From: Bacteroidales bacterium UBA1309
GTDB lineage: Bacteria > Bacteroidota > Bacteroidia > Bacteroidales > Dysgonomonadaceae
Direction of reading: 5' to 3'
Length of the DNA stretch: 10,789 nucleotides
NCBI GenBank assembly: GCA_002307185.1
Contig: DBTT01000049.1
Location: forward strand, 1-10,789
Shown here: positions 1 to 5,528 of the stretch, in pieces
Layout of the letters: each line of letters begins with the position of its first letter
How positions within the stretch are numbered: the first letter of the stretch is position 1
Notes under the pieces: generated by a model
Told to the model about the DNA's origin: nothing
Databases searched by the model: none
The model's input: the letters and a program-made list of their open reading frames with translations, nothing else
Program-made: the position numbers and the translations under genes

Positions 1-98
1 CCCAATTTTAATGGGACACTAGTGGGACTATTGCACATATTATTACTTCAACTTGCTACTATGTGATTTTATCGCATAAATCTGCTGAACCACACGAA

Positions 99-126
99 AG
101 ATCCCACTGGGAGTGTGGGCAGATCT
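99..126 (-). terminator. Imperfect hairpin downstream of the zinc-ribbon gene
   Basis: CCCAC (103-107) pairs with GTGGG (115-119), and AGATC (99-103) can pair with GATCT (122-126) around a small bulge. The hairpin starts 57 bp past the stop of the minus-strand gene at 183-704, so it could end that transcript. No run of T follows it on the minus strand, so a factor-independent terminator is only a weak guess. Apart from this hairpin I see nothing in 1-182. Confidence 0.2.
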
Positions 127-182
127 CTCTCGCTGAAATATATTGTATTTTGCAGCTGTTTTATTTCGACTTATTAATTCGA

Positions 183-704
183 TCATCTGCAAACATAAAA
201 ACTGGTTAGCCAGACTAGGATCAGACTCCCGATACTTAACGCGACTAAATGTTTCATACTCCTCTTTTTTCTGAAAATTAATATACTAATAACTAATGTT
301 GAAAGAGTTATGGATCCTCCCCAGCCTAATGCAGAAAGTGCAACAAGGATTGCTCCCATCTCATAACCCGCGAGAATTGAATTAATGGCGAAATAGATTA
401 TTGATAAAGAAATCATCATGACAAATACAATAATCAAACCCGCAATGACATTCTCGAGAATTCTATTACGATTACCTAATTCTAAATATGTCTTTTTCGG
501 TCTATCTGTTTCAATATTCTCTTTTGAGGTACAGACTTCCTTTTTAAATTCAAGGAATGATTTCTGATTTTTGATATTCCAAGCTGTAAAATTGTTTTCA
601 AGCTTTTTCTTACAGTTGACACAAAATATCTGATATTCAGTATTTACTTCATTCAAGAACCCACAATTATTACATTTGAGATATTTTATATAATCCCGCT
701 TCAT
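183..704 (-). CDS. Zinc-ribbon membrane protein of unknown function
   Basis: A 173-residue protein with no family I can name. The N-terminus carries two CxxC pairs, Cys11/Cys14 (CNNC) and Cys28/Cys31 (CVNC), the layout of a small zinc ribbon. A polar linker follows (about 35-84), then three hydrophobic stretches at about 86-108, 116-144 and 151-171, separated by short loops; a basic RKKRS loop lies between the second and third. This suggests a cytoplasmic zinc-binding head on a small membrane anchor, as in many 'zinc ribbon domain-containing' proteins of unknown role. The ATG at 702-704 is chosen because it lies just before the first CxxC; there is no strong ribosome site, which is normal for Bacteroidetes. 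It is transcribed away from the neighbouring IS element, and no partner gene is visible in the window. That it is a gene is fairly sure; its function is unknown. Confidence 0.7.
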   Translation of the reverse strand: MKRDYIKYLKCNNCGFLNEVNTEYQIFCVNCKKKLENNFTAWNIKNQKSFLEFKKEVCTSKENIETDRPKKTYLELGNRNRILENVIAGLIIVFVMMISLSIIYFAINSILAGYEMGAILVALSALGWGGSITLSTLVISILIFRKKRSMKHLVALSIGSLILVWLTSFYVCR

Positions 705-778
705 GTCTTTAAGTAATTATCTGTTTATTAATTAAAACGAAAGTCTGTATACTACCATTATTTTATAAATTTTCGTTT

Positions 779-792
779 AGTACATGACAAAA
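779..792 (+). repeat. Left terminal inverted repeat of the IS4 element
   Basis: AGTACATGACAAAA, a perfect inverted match to 1987-2000. It brackets the transposase gene and is the probable binding and cleavage site of the transposase. Confidence 0.7.
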
Positions 793-814
793 ATTATATA
801 GCGATATAATTTTT
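789..814. repeat. Subterminal palindrome inside the left IS end
   Basis: AAAAATTATAT (789-799) and its exact reverse complement (804-814) flank a 4-base AGCG loop. It overlaps the inner end of the left terminal repeat and lies about 95 bp before the transposase ATG. It could be a protein-binding site, or a hairpin that dampens transcription entering from outside, a known way in which some IS elements limit transposase expression. The structure is directly visible; the role is a guess. Confidence 0.5.
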
Positions 815-908
815 TGACACTTAGTAAAAAAAGCTGTTGTTTTATTTGAATAAAACCTTAGTTTTCAGTATATTAGATGAAAAAAATCTTGGCGGATTTT
901 ACTCAAAT

Positions 909-2039
909 ATGAAAACTAAGGTCTCACGCAAAAATAGTGATTTAACCTCAATTCTGGTTGAACACTTCGGTAAAAGTTTAAACTTGGCCCGAATAAAGTT
1001 TATAAGCCTGTTTATTTGCGCTCTTTGCAAGGTTCAAGTCGTTTGTTTTGAAAAGCTTGCCAGTGGTTTTGAAAATGCGTGTGGAAGCGGCTCTTCATTG
1101 CGACGCATACAGCGTTTTATGGCTGGCTACAGTATGGACAAAGACTTGATTGCAAGATTGATATTTGCACTGTTGCCGCATGAACCTCCATATTCGATTG
1201 CTATTGACAGGACGAACTGGAAGTTTGGACAGACGAATATCAATATCCTGGTATTAGCCATTGTTTATAAAGGAGTTGCTTTTCCTATCATATTCAAATT
1301 GATGCCTAAGCGAGGCAATTCCCACACAATGGAGAGAATTGAAATCGTCAATCATTACATTCGATTGTTTGGAAAAGATACCATCCGGTACTTGGTGGCA
1401 GACCGTGAATTTGTTGGCGAACACTGGATTAGATACCTGAACTTTAACCGAATTGAATATCACATCCGCATCCGCGGTAATTTCTGGGTCCTGAATCCTA
1501 AAACCGGAAAACAGTTTAAGGCAACATGGCTTTTTGGTGATTTAAAATTGAATGAAACAAGATTTCTACACTCGATATATTATGTCAATAACCAGTTGTG
1601 CTACTTGTCTGCTTCAAAGATAAAAAACAAAGAGGGGAATCCCGAATTCCAGATAGTTATCTCATTTTGCAAACCTGAAATTGCGCAAAAAACATACAAG
1701 GAACGCTGGCAGATTGAAACTGCATTTAGGGCAATGAAAACAAGTGGGTTCAACTTGGAAGACACTCATTTGACTGATATTGACAGAATTGAAAAACTTG
1801 TCGCTTTGGTCACAATTGCATTTTGTTGGGCATATCTTGTCGGAATTTATTTACACGAACATCATAAGCCAATAAAAGTTCTAAACAATGGAAAGCCACG
1901 AAAAAGCTTTTTTAAATATGGACTAACTTTTATCGCAACAGTACTTTTAAATGATCAATTTAAATCAAATATAGATATTTTTAAAATTTTGTCATGTACT
2001 TATATTTGTTTTACGAAAATAAGGGTTACTTGTCGGTAA
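909..2039 (+). CDS. IS4-family transposase (DDE), apparently intact
   Basis: The enzyme cuts and rejoins the ends of its own element. Numbering from the ATG at 909 gives 376 residues. The RNase H-like catalytic core is complete: first Asp in IAIDRTNW (D100), second in YLVADREFV (D165), and Glu in YKERWQIETAFRAMK (E270). The last stretch is an exact Y-(2)-R-(3)-E-(6)-K signature, diagnostic of IS4. The frame is open back to a TTG at 837, but the ATG at 909 fits the family better, since the conserved part (NLARIKF, FICALCKVQ) begins soon after it. The Thr codon of FKILSCT ends at 2000, the last base of the right inverted repeat. The frame then runs on for 12 codons (YICFTKIRVTCR) in flanking DNA before a stop, so the native stop was probably lost or always lay outside. 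All catalytic residues are present, so it may be active. Confidence 0.88.
   Translation: MKTKVSRKNSDLTSILVEHFGKSLNLARIKFISLFICALCKVQVVCFEKLASGFENACGSGSSLRRIQRFMAGYSMDKDLIARLIFALLPHEPPYSIAIDRTNWKFGQTNINILVLAIVYKGVAFPIIFKLMPKRGNSHTMERIEIVNHYIRLFGKDTIRYLVADREFVGEHWIRYLNFNRIEYHIRIRGNFWVLNPKTGKQFKATWLFGDLKLNETRFLHSIYYVNNQLCYLSASKIKNKEGNPEFQIVISFCKPEIAQKTYKERWQIETAFRAMKTSGFNLEDTHLTDIDRIEKLVALVTIAFCWAYLVGIYLHEHHKPIKVLNNGKPRKSFFKYGLTFIATVLLNDQFKSNIDIFKILSCTYICFTKIRVTCR
1987..2000 (-). repeat. Right terminal inverted repeat of the IS4 element
   Basis: TTTTGTCATGTACT, the exact reverse complement of 779-792. It is also coding sequence: it holds the codons for the LSCT end of the transposase. Confidence 0.7.
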
Positions 2040-2153
2040 AAGGAAAGCGAAACATGCTATTTTTCTAGAAAACAATTTTTCAAACCTTGAATGTAGAGAA
2101 ATCAATTTAGCTTCCCAAGACTCTAATTTTCTCACTCCCCCTCGTTTGTAACG

Positions 2154-2590
2154 CTACTCTTTATACACATCTTTCATGGCTTCACATGCAAGTGAAAATG
2201 CATCATATTTTAGACAGAAGGTATCCAATCCTTTCTTCATTGTAATGTATCCGGGAGGCCCTTGGCTGACATATCCTCCACATTTGCCCAACTTTGCTAT
2301 AATCCAAGTTGCCCATGCTAAAGAGCCATCAAGAAAAGGGTTCTTCTCCTTTTGCGTATTTCCTTCCAAGGAAGATTCAAGAACTTTCAGGAACTCTATT
2401 TGTTTGTCCGTGAAAGCTGTTTGGGCAGGACAACCCTCTCATTTTTGACCATAGGCTATTTTTATGGCCATATATGTAATGCCGCCTGCAGGCAAAAGAC
2501 CGTCAACCGCCTAAGGGCCAACCCTGTTTCAAGTTGTGACGATTCAATGTCCAATCCATCTGATTATAGGGATACAAAATAAACGCCTAT
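2154..2590 (-). pseudogene. C-terminal remnant of an IS50-like IS4-family transposase
   Basis: The minus strand reads, in order, GLDIESSQLETGLALRRLTV, then IMAIKIAYGQK, then AFTDKQIEFLKVLE, then SLAWATWIIAKLGKCGGYVS and GPPGYITMKKGLDTF, and ends at the TAG at 2154-2156. This is the pattern of the C-terminal part of Tn5/IS50-like transposases: the segment after the catalytic Glu, then the 'aW.iaklGg..G......PG..t...Gl..f' tail. The gene is broken in several places: an in-frame TAA at 2564-2566, a one-base frameshift near 2470, and an in-frame TGA at 2439-2441. The catalytic core that should lie upstream is missing. It differs clearly from the intact IS4 transposase next door, so it comes from another element. 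Plus-strand reading frames across this stretch are shadows. Confidence 0.7.
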
Positions 2591-2703
2591 CGCACAAATA
2601 TAACCAACTCTATTTCTGTATATTATCTATAATAATATACCTATCTTCAATCTGTTTCTTTTTAAATCATATTTATGTTAATATAATTGCGTATAAAGAG
2701 TAG
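2154..2703 (-). mobile_element. Internally deleted IS4-family (IS50-like) element, MITE-like
   Basis: CTACTCTTTATAC (2154-2166) and GTATAAAGAGTAG (2691-2703) form a perfect 13-bp inverted repeat, 550 bp from end to end. Between them lies only the decayed C-terminal part of a transposase on the minus strand, whose TAG stop is inside the left repeat. A full IS of this group needs a transposase of some 400 residues or more, so most of the gene has gone while both ends survive. About 100 bp of AT-rich sequence separates the coding remnant from the right repeat, which could be the original leader. No convincing target-site duplication was found. A 13-bp inverted match in 10 kb could arise by chance, but this one frames the pseudogene. 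Confidence 0.55.
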
Positions 2704-3178
2704 GTTTAGTGTTGGGGAGAATGTCGAAAGGCAAGAGAGGGTTTGGGTTAGGTGTGGATAATGGAGACCTTATTTCCGAACTTGTATTTTTTGTGTTCCT
2801 TACCCTCTAAAACTGGAAGAATAAAACAACACTTATTGTTGTTGTTTTATTGACTGTGAAAAGCTTAAACCCTTTTAAGGAACGACTAGATAGGGGACTA
2901 TCCAGAGGTTAGTAGAAAATTCGGTAGTTTTTTTGTGCAAAATAACATCTTTTTTCAACCTGATAATTGCGCCAAAGTGCAGGATAGGACGATTAGTCAA
3001 AAACTGACCTTGTGCAAACCCTCTGAAAAGTGTAGTTTTGACATGAAATCACGTAAAGTAAGTTAGATCTTTAGCAACCTGAATTGGGTATAAGAAAAGG
3101 AGATAAAAGTTCGCACAATTAAATGATTATTGCTATTCTTATATTTTATAATCAAATAAATAAGCAACAATACCAGCT
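2704..3178. other. AT-rich stretch without a convincing gene
   Basis: No gene can be supported in these 475 bp. A 29-codon frame at 2721-2810 (starting MSKGKRGFGLG) lies between the mini-IS and the hairpin at 2820-2851, but nothing else supports it. An imperfect inverted repeat (2996-3005 with 3034-3042) lies further on. The left end of the IS982-like remnant should be somewhere in the last part, but I could not place it. Confidence 0.4.
2820..2851. repeat. Perfect AT-rich hairpin
   Basis: AATAAAACAAC (2820-2830) and its exact reverse complement (2841-2851) surround a 10-base loop. The stem has only two G-C pairs, so it is weak as a terminator on either strand. It follows a 29-codon reading frame and precedes empty sequence. 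Its role is unknown. Confidence 0.4.
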
Positions 3179-3800
3179 ATGCTAACCATTGATAAAATTA
3201 CAGGATTTATTTTATTGCAGACGATTTCTGCAAAGAAGATGCAAATGCAAATAAACTGTCAAAATGCTTCTGCTGCCCAAGTTCGTGCAAAAGGCGCGCG
3301 AATTGCCTTTGTTGACTCCACCAAGATAAGTGTCTGCCACAATAACACATCAAGGCACAACAAGGGTTCGGTGGCATTGCACAAGTAGGAAAAGACACCA
3401 TGGGAGGCTTTATGGACTAAAGCCCATTCTGGCGTAATGACAGGGGGAACTGCTTAGTTTTTACCTTACTTCGGAAATGTGGACGACCGGAGGATATTGA
3501 AAACATTGGCAGAGAACGACTTCGGGAAACTAATTGGCGGCAAAGGCTATATCCGCCCCACAGTCTTTGGGATGCTTTTCAATGATGGCATGCATCTAGC
3601 CACGGGCATTAGGAGCAATATGGAAAACTGGCGGATGGGTTTGTTCGAGAAAATCCCCCTGCGTAAATGCTCGGTGATTGAAACCACCAATGGTCATGTG
3701 GAACATACCCGCCAACATCCGATGCCCTATTTTGTCATCAACCTAATCGCAGCGGTGGCAGCCTATTCTTTTTCTGAGAAGAAGCCAGCTATTAAGTTAT
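3179..3800 (+). pseudogene. Degenerate IS982-family transposase
   Basis: Pieces in different frames add up to an IS982 transposase. The ATG at 3179 starts MLTIDKITGF; a frame change near 3210 gives IADDFCKEDANANK, the usual N-terminus. The next 100 or so residues of the family are missing. IAFVDSTKISVCHN (3302-3343), holding the first catalytic Asp, follows. Further frame changes give GGIAQVGKDTMG and LYGLKP, then from 3473 GNVDDRRILKTLAENDFGK, GYIRPTVF, TGIRSNMEN, RKCSVIET and NLIAAVAAYSF. The second catalytic Asp, normally in GDKGY, is Gly here (GGKGYI, codon 3539-3541 GGC, one base from GAC). The Glu of VIET (3680-3682) remains, and a short deletion follows it. With several frameshifts, deletions and a lost catalytic residue, it cannot be active. 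Confidence 0.75.
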
Positions 3801-4016
3801 ACACAACCGGAGCATGGACAGATGGAACTGTTTCAAGCCCACACCATCAAGGAATTCATCACCATTGTAGCAAAAAAGCTTCAAAGATACCTTGATGGAT
3901 ATCATTTTAGATACGATAGACGCTCAAATATCTAATCAATCTCCGATTTACTGATAAGAAAGATGGCGCTGAAGAACCTTGCGTTTATAACCAACATATT
4001 AAATAGGGCGGTCTAA
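3801..4016 (+). pseudogene. Possible C-terminal fragment of an IS1595/ISXO2-like transposase
   Basis: One plus-strand frame, different from the IS982 frame before it, reads HTIKEFITIVAKKLQRYLDG and then YHFRYDRRSNI, a TAA at 3933-3935, then SISDLLIRKMALKN to a TAA at 4014-4016. The string KKLQRYLDGYHFRYDRR resembles the 'sskylqrYldey.fRyNrR' end of ISXO2-like transposases, where HT and the following segment precede it. The match is short and judged by eye, so the family is tentative. The in-frame stop and lack of any start mark it as a relic. Read in the IS982 frame, the same bases give a tail without family features, which suggests two relics lie side by side. Confidence 0.4.
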
Positions 4017-4025
4017 ACGCCTATT
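4002..4025. repeat. GC-containing hairpin between the IS relics and the DUF3298 gene
   Basis: AATAGG(G)CG (4002-4010) pairs with CGCCTATT (4018-4025), with one bulged G and a 7-base loop. It marks the end of the IS relics and lies 33 bp before the next gene. It could be a terminator relic or an IS end; no T-run follows. Confidence 0.3.
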
Positions 4026-4058
4026 CCAAAATGTAAATTTTCAAACTAATTTCAACAT

Positions 4059-4883
4059 ATGAAATCGCACACATATACATTCAATTTAATACTAATGGGC
4101 TTCTTGTTTTGGGAAATTAGCCCATTTGCAAATTTGTTTGCCCAAACGCCGGGCAAATTGGCCTTTGACAGCCTTGTTGTCCAAGAACAAATACCGTTGC
4201 TTAAGGATTCACTAAGTCCCGCAAACATGCTTTCCATTCATTTTGTATTTCCCTCGCAAATGTATGGCAACATTCACCTTTTAGGAAAAATCCAAGACGA
4301 ATTTATAAAAGGATTATTCGGAAAAGAATATACCAATCTTAGCCCTTACGAAGCTCTTGAAAAATTTTATCAAAAATACAAGGAAGATTATCTCGCCACT
4401 GCAGCAGATTACAACAAAGCCAAAGCGGAAGGCTTGGATATGGAAAGTTGGGGAAACACCATTCAAATAATGAGAATAAATACTATAGGTATCCACGAAG
4501 GAATCCTTAGCTTCTGTGTTTCTATCGAAAATTCTATGGGAGGCATTCATGATTCCCGTCATATAAACTATTATAATATTAATTTGACGACCGGCAAACT
4601 TATTTGTGAATCGGACATTTTCAAACCAGGGTACGAAAATAAATTAACCGATGTGATTATTAATCGGCTACTGGAAGATAACAAACTCTCTAAACCCAAA
4701 CAACTTATAGAAAAGGGATATTTCAATTTGAGAAGATTGAAGCCAAATAAGAATTTCCTGATATCCAAAGATGGCATCGTGTATGCTTTCAATGAGACCG
4801 AAATCGCACCTTACTCTATGGGTCTTCTAAAAGTTGTAATTCCCGAAGATAGAGTTTCGAACATAATGAAAGACACAAAATAG
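4059..4883 (+). CDS. Exported DUF3298 (RsiV-like) domain protein
   Basis: A 274-residue protein with a signal peptide: a hydrophobic stretch from about residue 8, then a likely signal peptidase I cut after Ala28 (NLFA|QT). Residues about 55-150 look like the DUF4163-type N-terminal half, and 150-265 match DUF3298: SRHINYYNINLTTGKLI (166-182), SDIFKPGYENKLTDVI (185-200), NFLISKDGIVYAFNETEIAP (232-251) and YSMGLLKVVIP (252-262). Family members are exported or membrane-anchored proteins, among them the extracytoplasmic part of the Bacillus anti-sigma factor RsiV and the N-terminal part of PdaC. No transmembrane anchor or lipobox is visible, so this one should be soluble in the periplasm. Its partner or ligand is unknown. 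The gene stands alone; an ECF sigma gene is not in the window. A small hairpin (CTACC 4901-4905, GGTAG 4911-4915) follows the stop. Confidence 0.8.
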   Translation: MKSHTYTFNLILMGFLFWEISPFANLFAQTPGKLAFDSLVVQEQIPLLKDSLSPANMLSIHFVFPSQMYGNIHLLGKIQDEFIKGLFGKEYTNLSPYEALEKFYQKYKEDYLATAADYNKAKAEGLDMESWGNTIQIMRINTIGIHEGILSFCVSIENSMGGIHDSRHINYYNINLTTGKLICESDIFKPGYENKLTDVIINRLLEDNKLSKPKQLIEKGYFNLRRLKPNKNFLISKDGIVYAFNETEIAPYSMGLLKVVIPEDRVSNIMKDTK

Positions 4884-5073
4884 GATACAATTACGGCTAT
4901 CTACCCAACAGGTAGAAACGCAACACATAACTTCTTCGAAAATCAGATCTGTTAAGCTACTATTTTCACAAAAAGACACCACATTGCATGCTCCAACTAA
5001 ATCTTGTATAATTGGCACGGATGTTGATCCCATTCCCATAACAACTTAGACAAATCACTTAACTTTCTGTCAA

Positions 5074-5293
5074 TTATGAAATAACTCTCGAATATGGTCG
5101 ATTGGCTATCTTATTATCGACATCCACCAACTCCTGAAATCTTAACCAACGTGAGTTCGATCTAAGCATTGGGCGATCACTTTGATCTACAATATCTTCA
5201 TTCGATTCTCTGCGAGAAAAATAATAATCCGTTGAAGAGAATACAATGAAAAACAGAATGAAAATCCCCGCATCTGATTCTCTTTACTCCCAT
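5074..5293 (-). pseudogene. Possible small secreted-protein gene with a frameshift at GGGG
   Basis: From the ATG at 5291-5293 the minus strand reads MGVKRIRCG; at a run of four G (plus-strand CCCC, 5266-5269) the frame closes soon after. If one G is removed, it continues as GIFILFFIVFSSTDYYFSRR, then RSNSRWLRFQELVDVDNKIA, and ends NRPYSRVIS at the TAA at 5074-5076, giving 72 residues. The joined start is a good signal peptide: basic MGVKRIR, then a hydrophobic core to about residue 20. The rest is charged and free of low-complexity sequence. I do not recognise a family. It may be a decayed gene, a sequencing error, or chance. The coherence of the joined frame is the only support. Confidence 0.3.
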
Positions 5294-5425
5294 GATTAAT
5301 ACTTTGTAATGTTTGCGATAATTGGGTCAGATTCATGTTAAATTTGCTTCCCTCAACTTGAAACATTAACCTTCCCAATTGAAATAAGTGCCTGAAAAAT
5401 GGAATCCCATATCAGAAAAACTGTT

Positions 5426-5451
5426 AACTGCGAACTGCGAACTGCGAACTG
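5426..5451. repeat. Heptamer tandem repeat, AACTGCG x 3.7
   Basis: Three perfect copies of AACTGCG (5426-5446) plus AACTG. It ends 26 bp before the -33-like element of the permease promoter. Copy number could vary by slippage. Whether it has a role is unknown. Confidence 0.8.
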
Positions 5452-5477
5452 TATAAGTTTTCGGTGGAAGAAGCATT

Positions 5478-5505
5478 TTTGTACTTATCTTTTTTTGTAC
5501 CTTTG
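5478..5505 (+). promoter_or_regulatory. Bacteroidetes-type promoter for the permease-ribBA operon
   Basis: TACCTTTG at 5498-5505 is a perfect match to the Bacteroidetes -7 consensus TAnnTTTG. A TTTG at 5478-5481 could be the -33 element, but the gap of 16 bases is shorter than the usual 20 or so. Transcription would start near 5510, leaving a leader of about 20 bases before the ATG at 5529. Confidence 0.55.
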
Positions 5506-5528
5506 CCTCGCCAAATGAGCCAATATTA

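Larger units (their letters stand above)
779..2000 (+). mobile_element. IS4-family insertion sequence, nearly complete
   Basis: The element is bounded by a perfect 14-bp inverted repeat: AGTACATGACAAAA at 779-792 and its reverse complement at 1987-2000. It contains one transposase gene. The length of about 1.22 kb and single-gene design suit a compact IS4-family element. Some similarity continues outside the 14 bp (ATTTTCGT occurs in the left flank and, inverted, in the right flank), so the true tips might lie slightly further out. I could not find a matching target-site duplication, so the flanks may have changed or the ends may be misplaced. The element lies between the minus-strand zinc-ribbon gene and the remains of other IS elements. 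Confidence 0.75.
4884..5528. other. 645-bp intergenic region upstream of the permease gene
   Basis: No intact gene can be supported. It holds a possible frameshifted small secreted-protein gene (5074-5293, minus), a heptamer tandem repeat (5426-5451) and the promoter of the permease gene (5478-5505). A minus-strand frame from an ATG at 5037-5039 (MGMGSTSVPIIQDLVG) overlaps the end of the DUF3298 gene and shows no family features. A minus-strand frame at 5187-5378, starting at TTG, also has no recognisable content. Confidence 0.5.

Noticed and set aside
753..2015. Target-site duplication around the IS4 element
   Set aside because: The flanks outside 779 and 2000 share no direct repeat of the usual length; similarity such as ATTTTCGT is inverted, not direct.
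2176..2582. Two plus-strand reading frames (2176-2448 and 2352-2582)
   Set aside because: They lie opposite the IS50-like transposase remnant, whose minus-strand translation carries clear family motifs; the plus-strand products have none.
2721..2810. A 29-codon frame starting MSKGKRGFGLG, with GGGGAG close before the ATG and a hairpin after it
   Set aside because: The purine run is too close to the ATG, Bacteroidetes seldom rely on such sites, and there is no homology signal or other support.
2996..3042. Imperfect inverted repeat GTCAAAAACT / AGTTTTGAC, considered as an end of the IS982 element
   Set aside because: Both arms lie on the same side of the IS982 relic and no matching copy was found on its other side.
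2580..4024. Direct repeat TAAACGCCTAT at 2580-2590 and 4014-4024
   Set aside because: An 11-base match is expected by chance several times in a window of this size, and the surroundings do not match.
4827..5039. Minus-strand frame of 70 codons (MGMGSTSVPIIQDLVG) at the end of the DUF3298 gene
   Set aside because: It overlaps a well-supported gene by nearly 60 bp, is rich in Cys and Phe without pattern, and has no recognisable domain; it might be a relic, but this cannot be supported.
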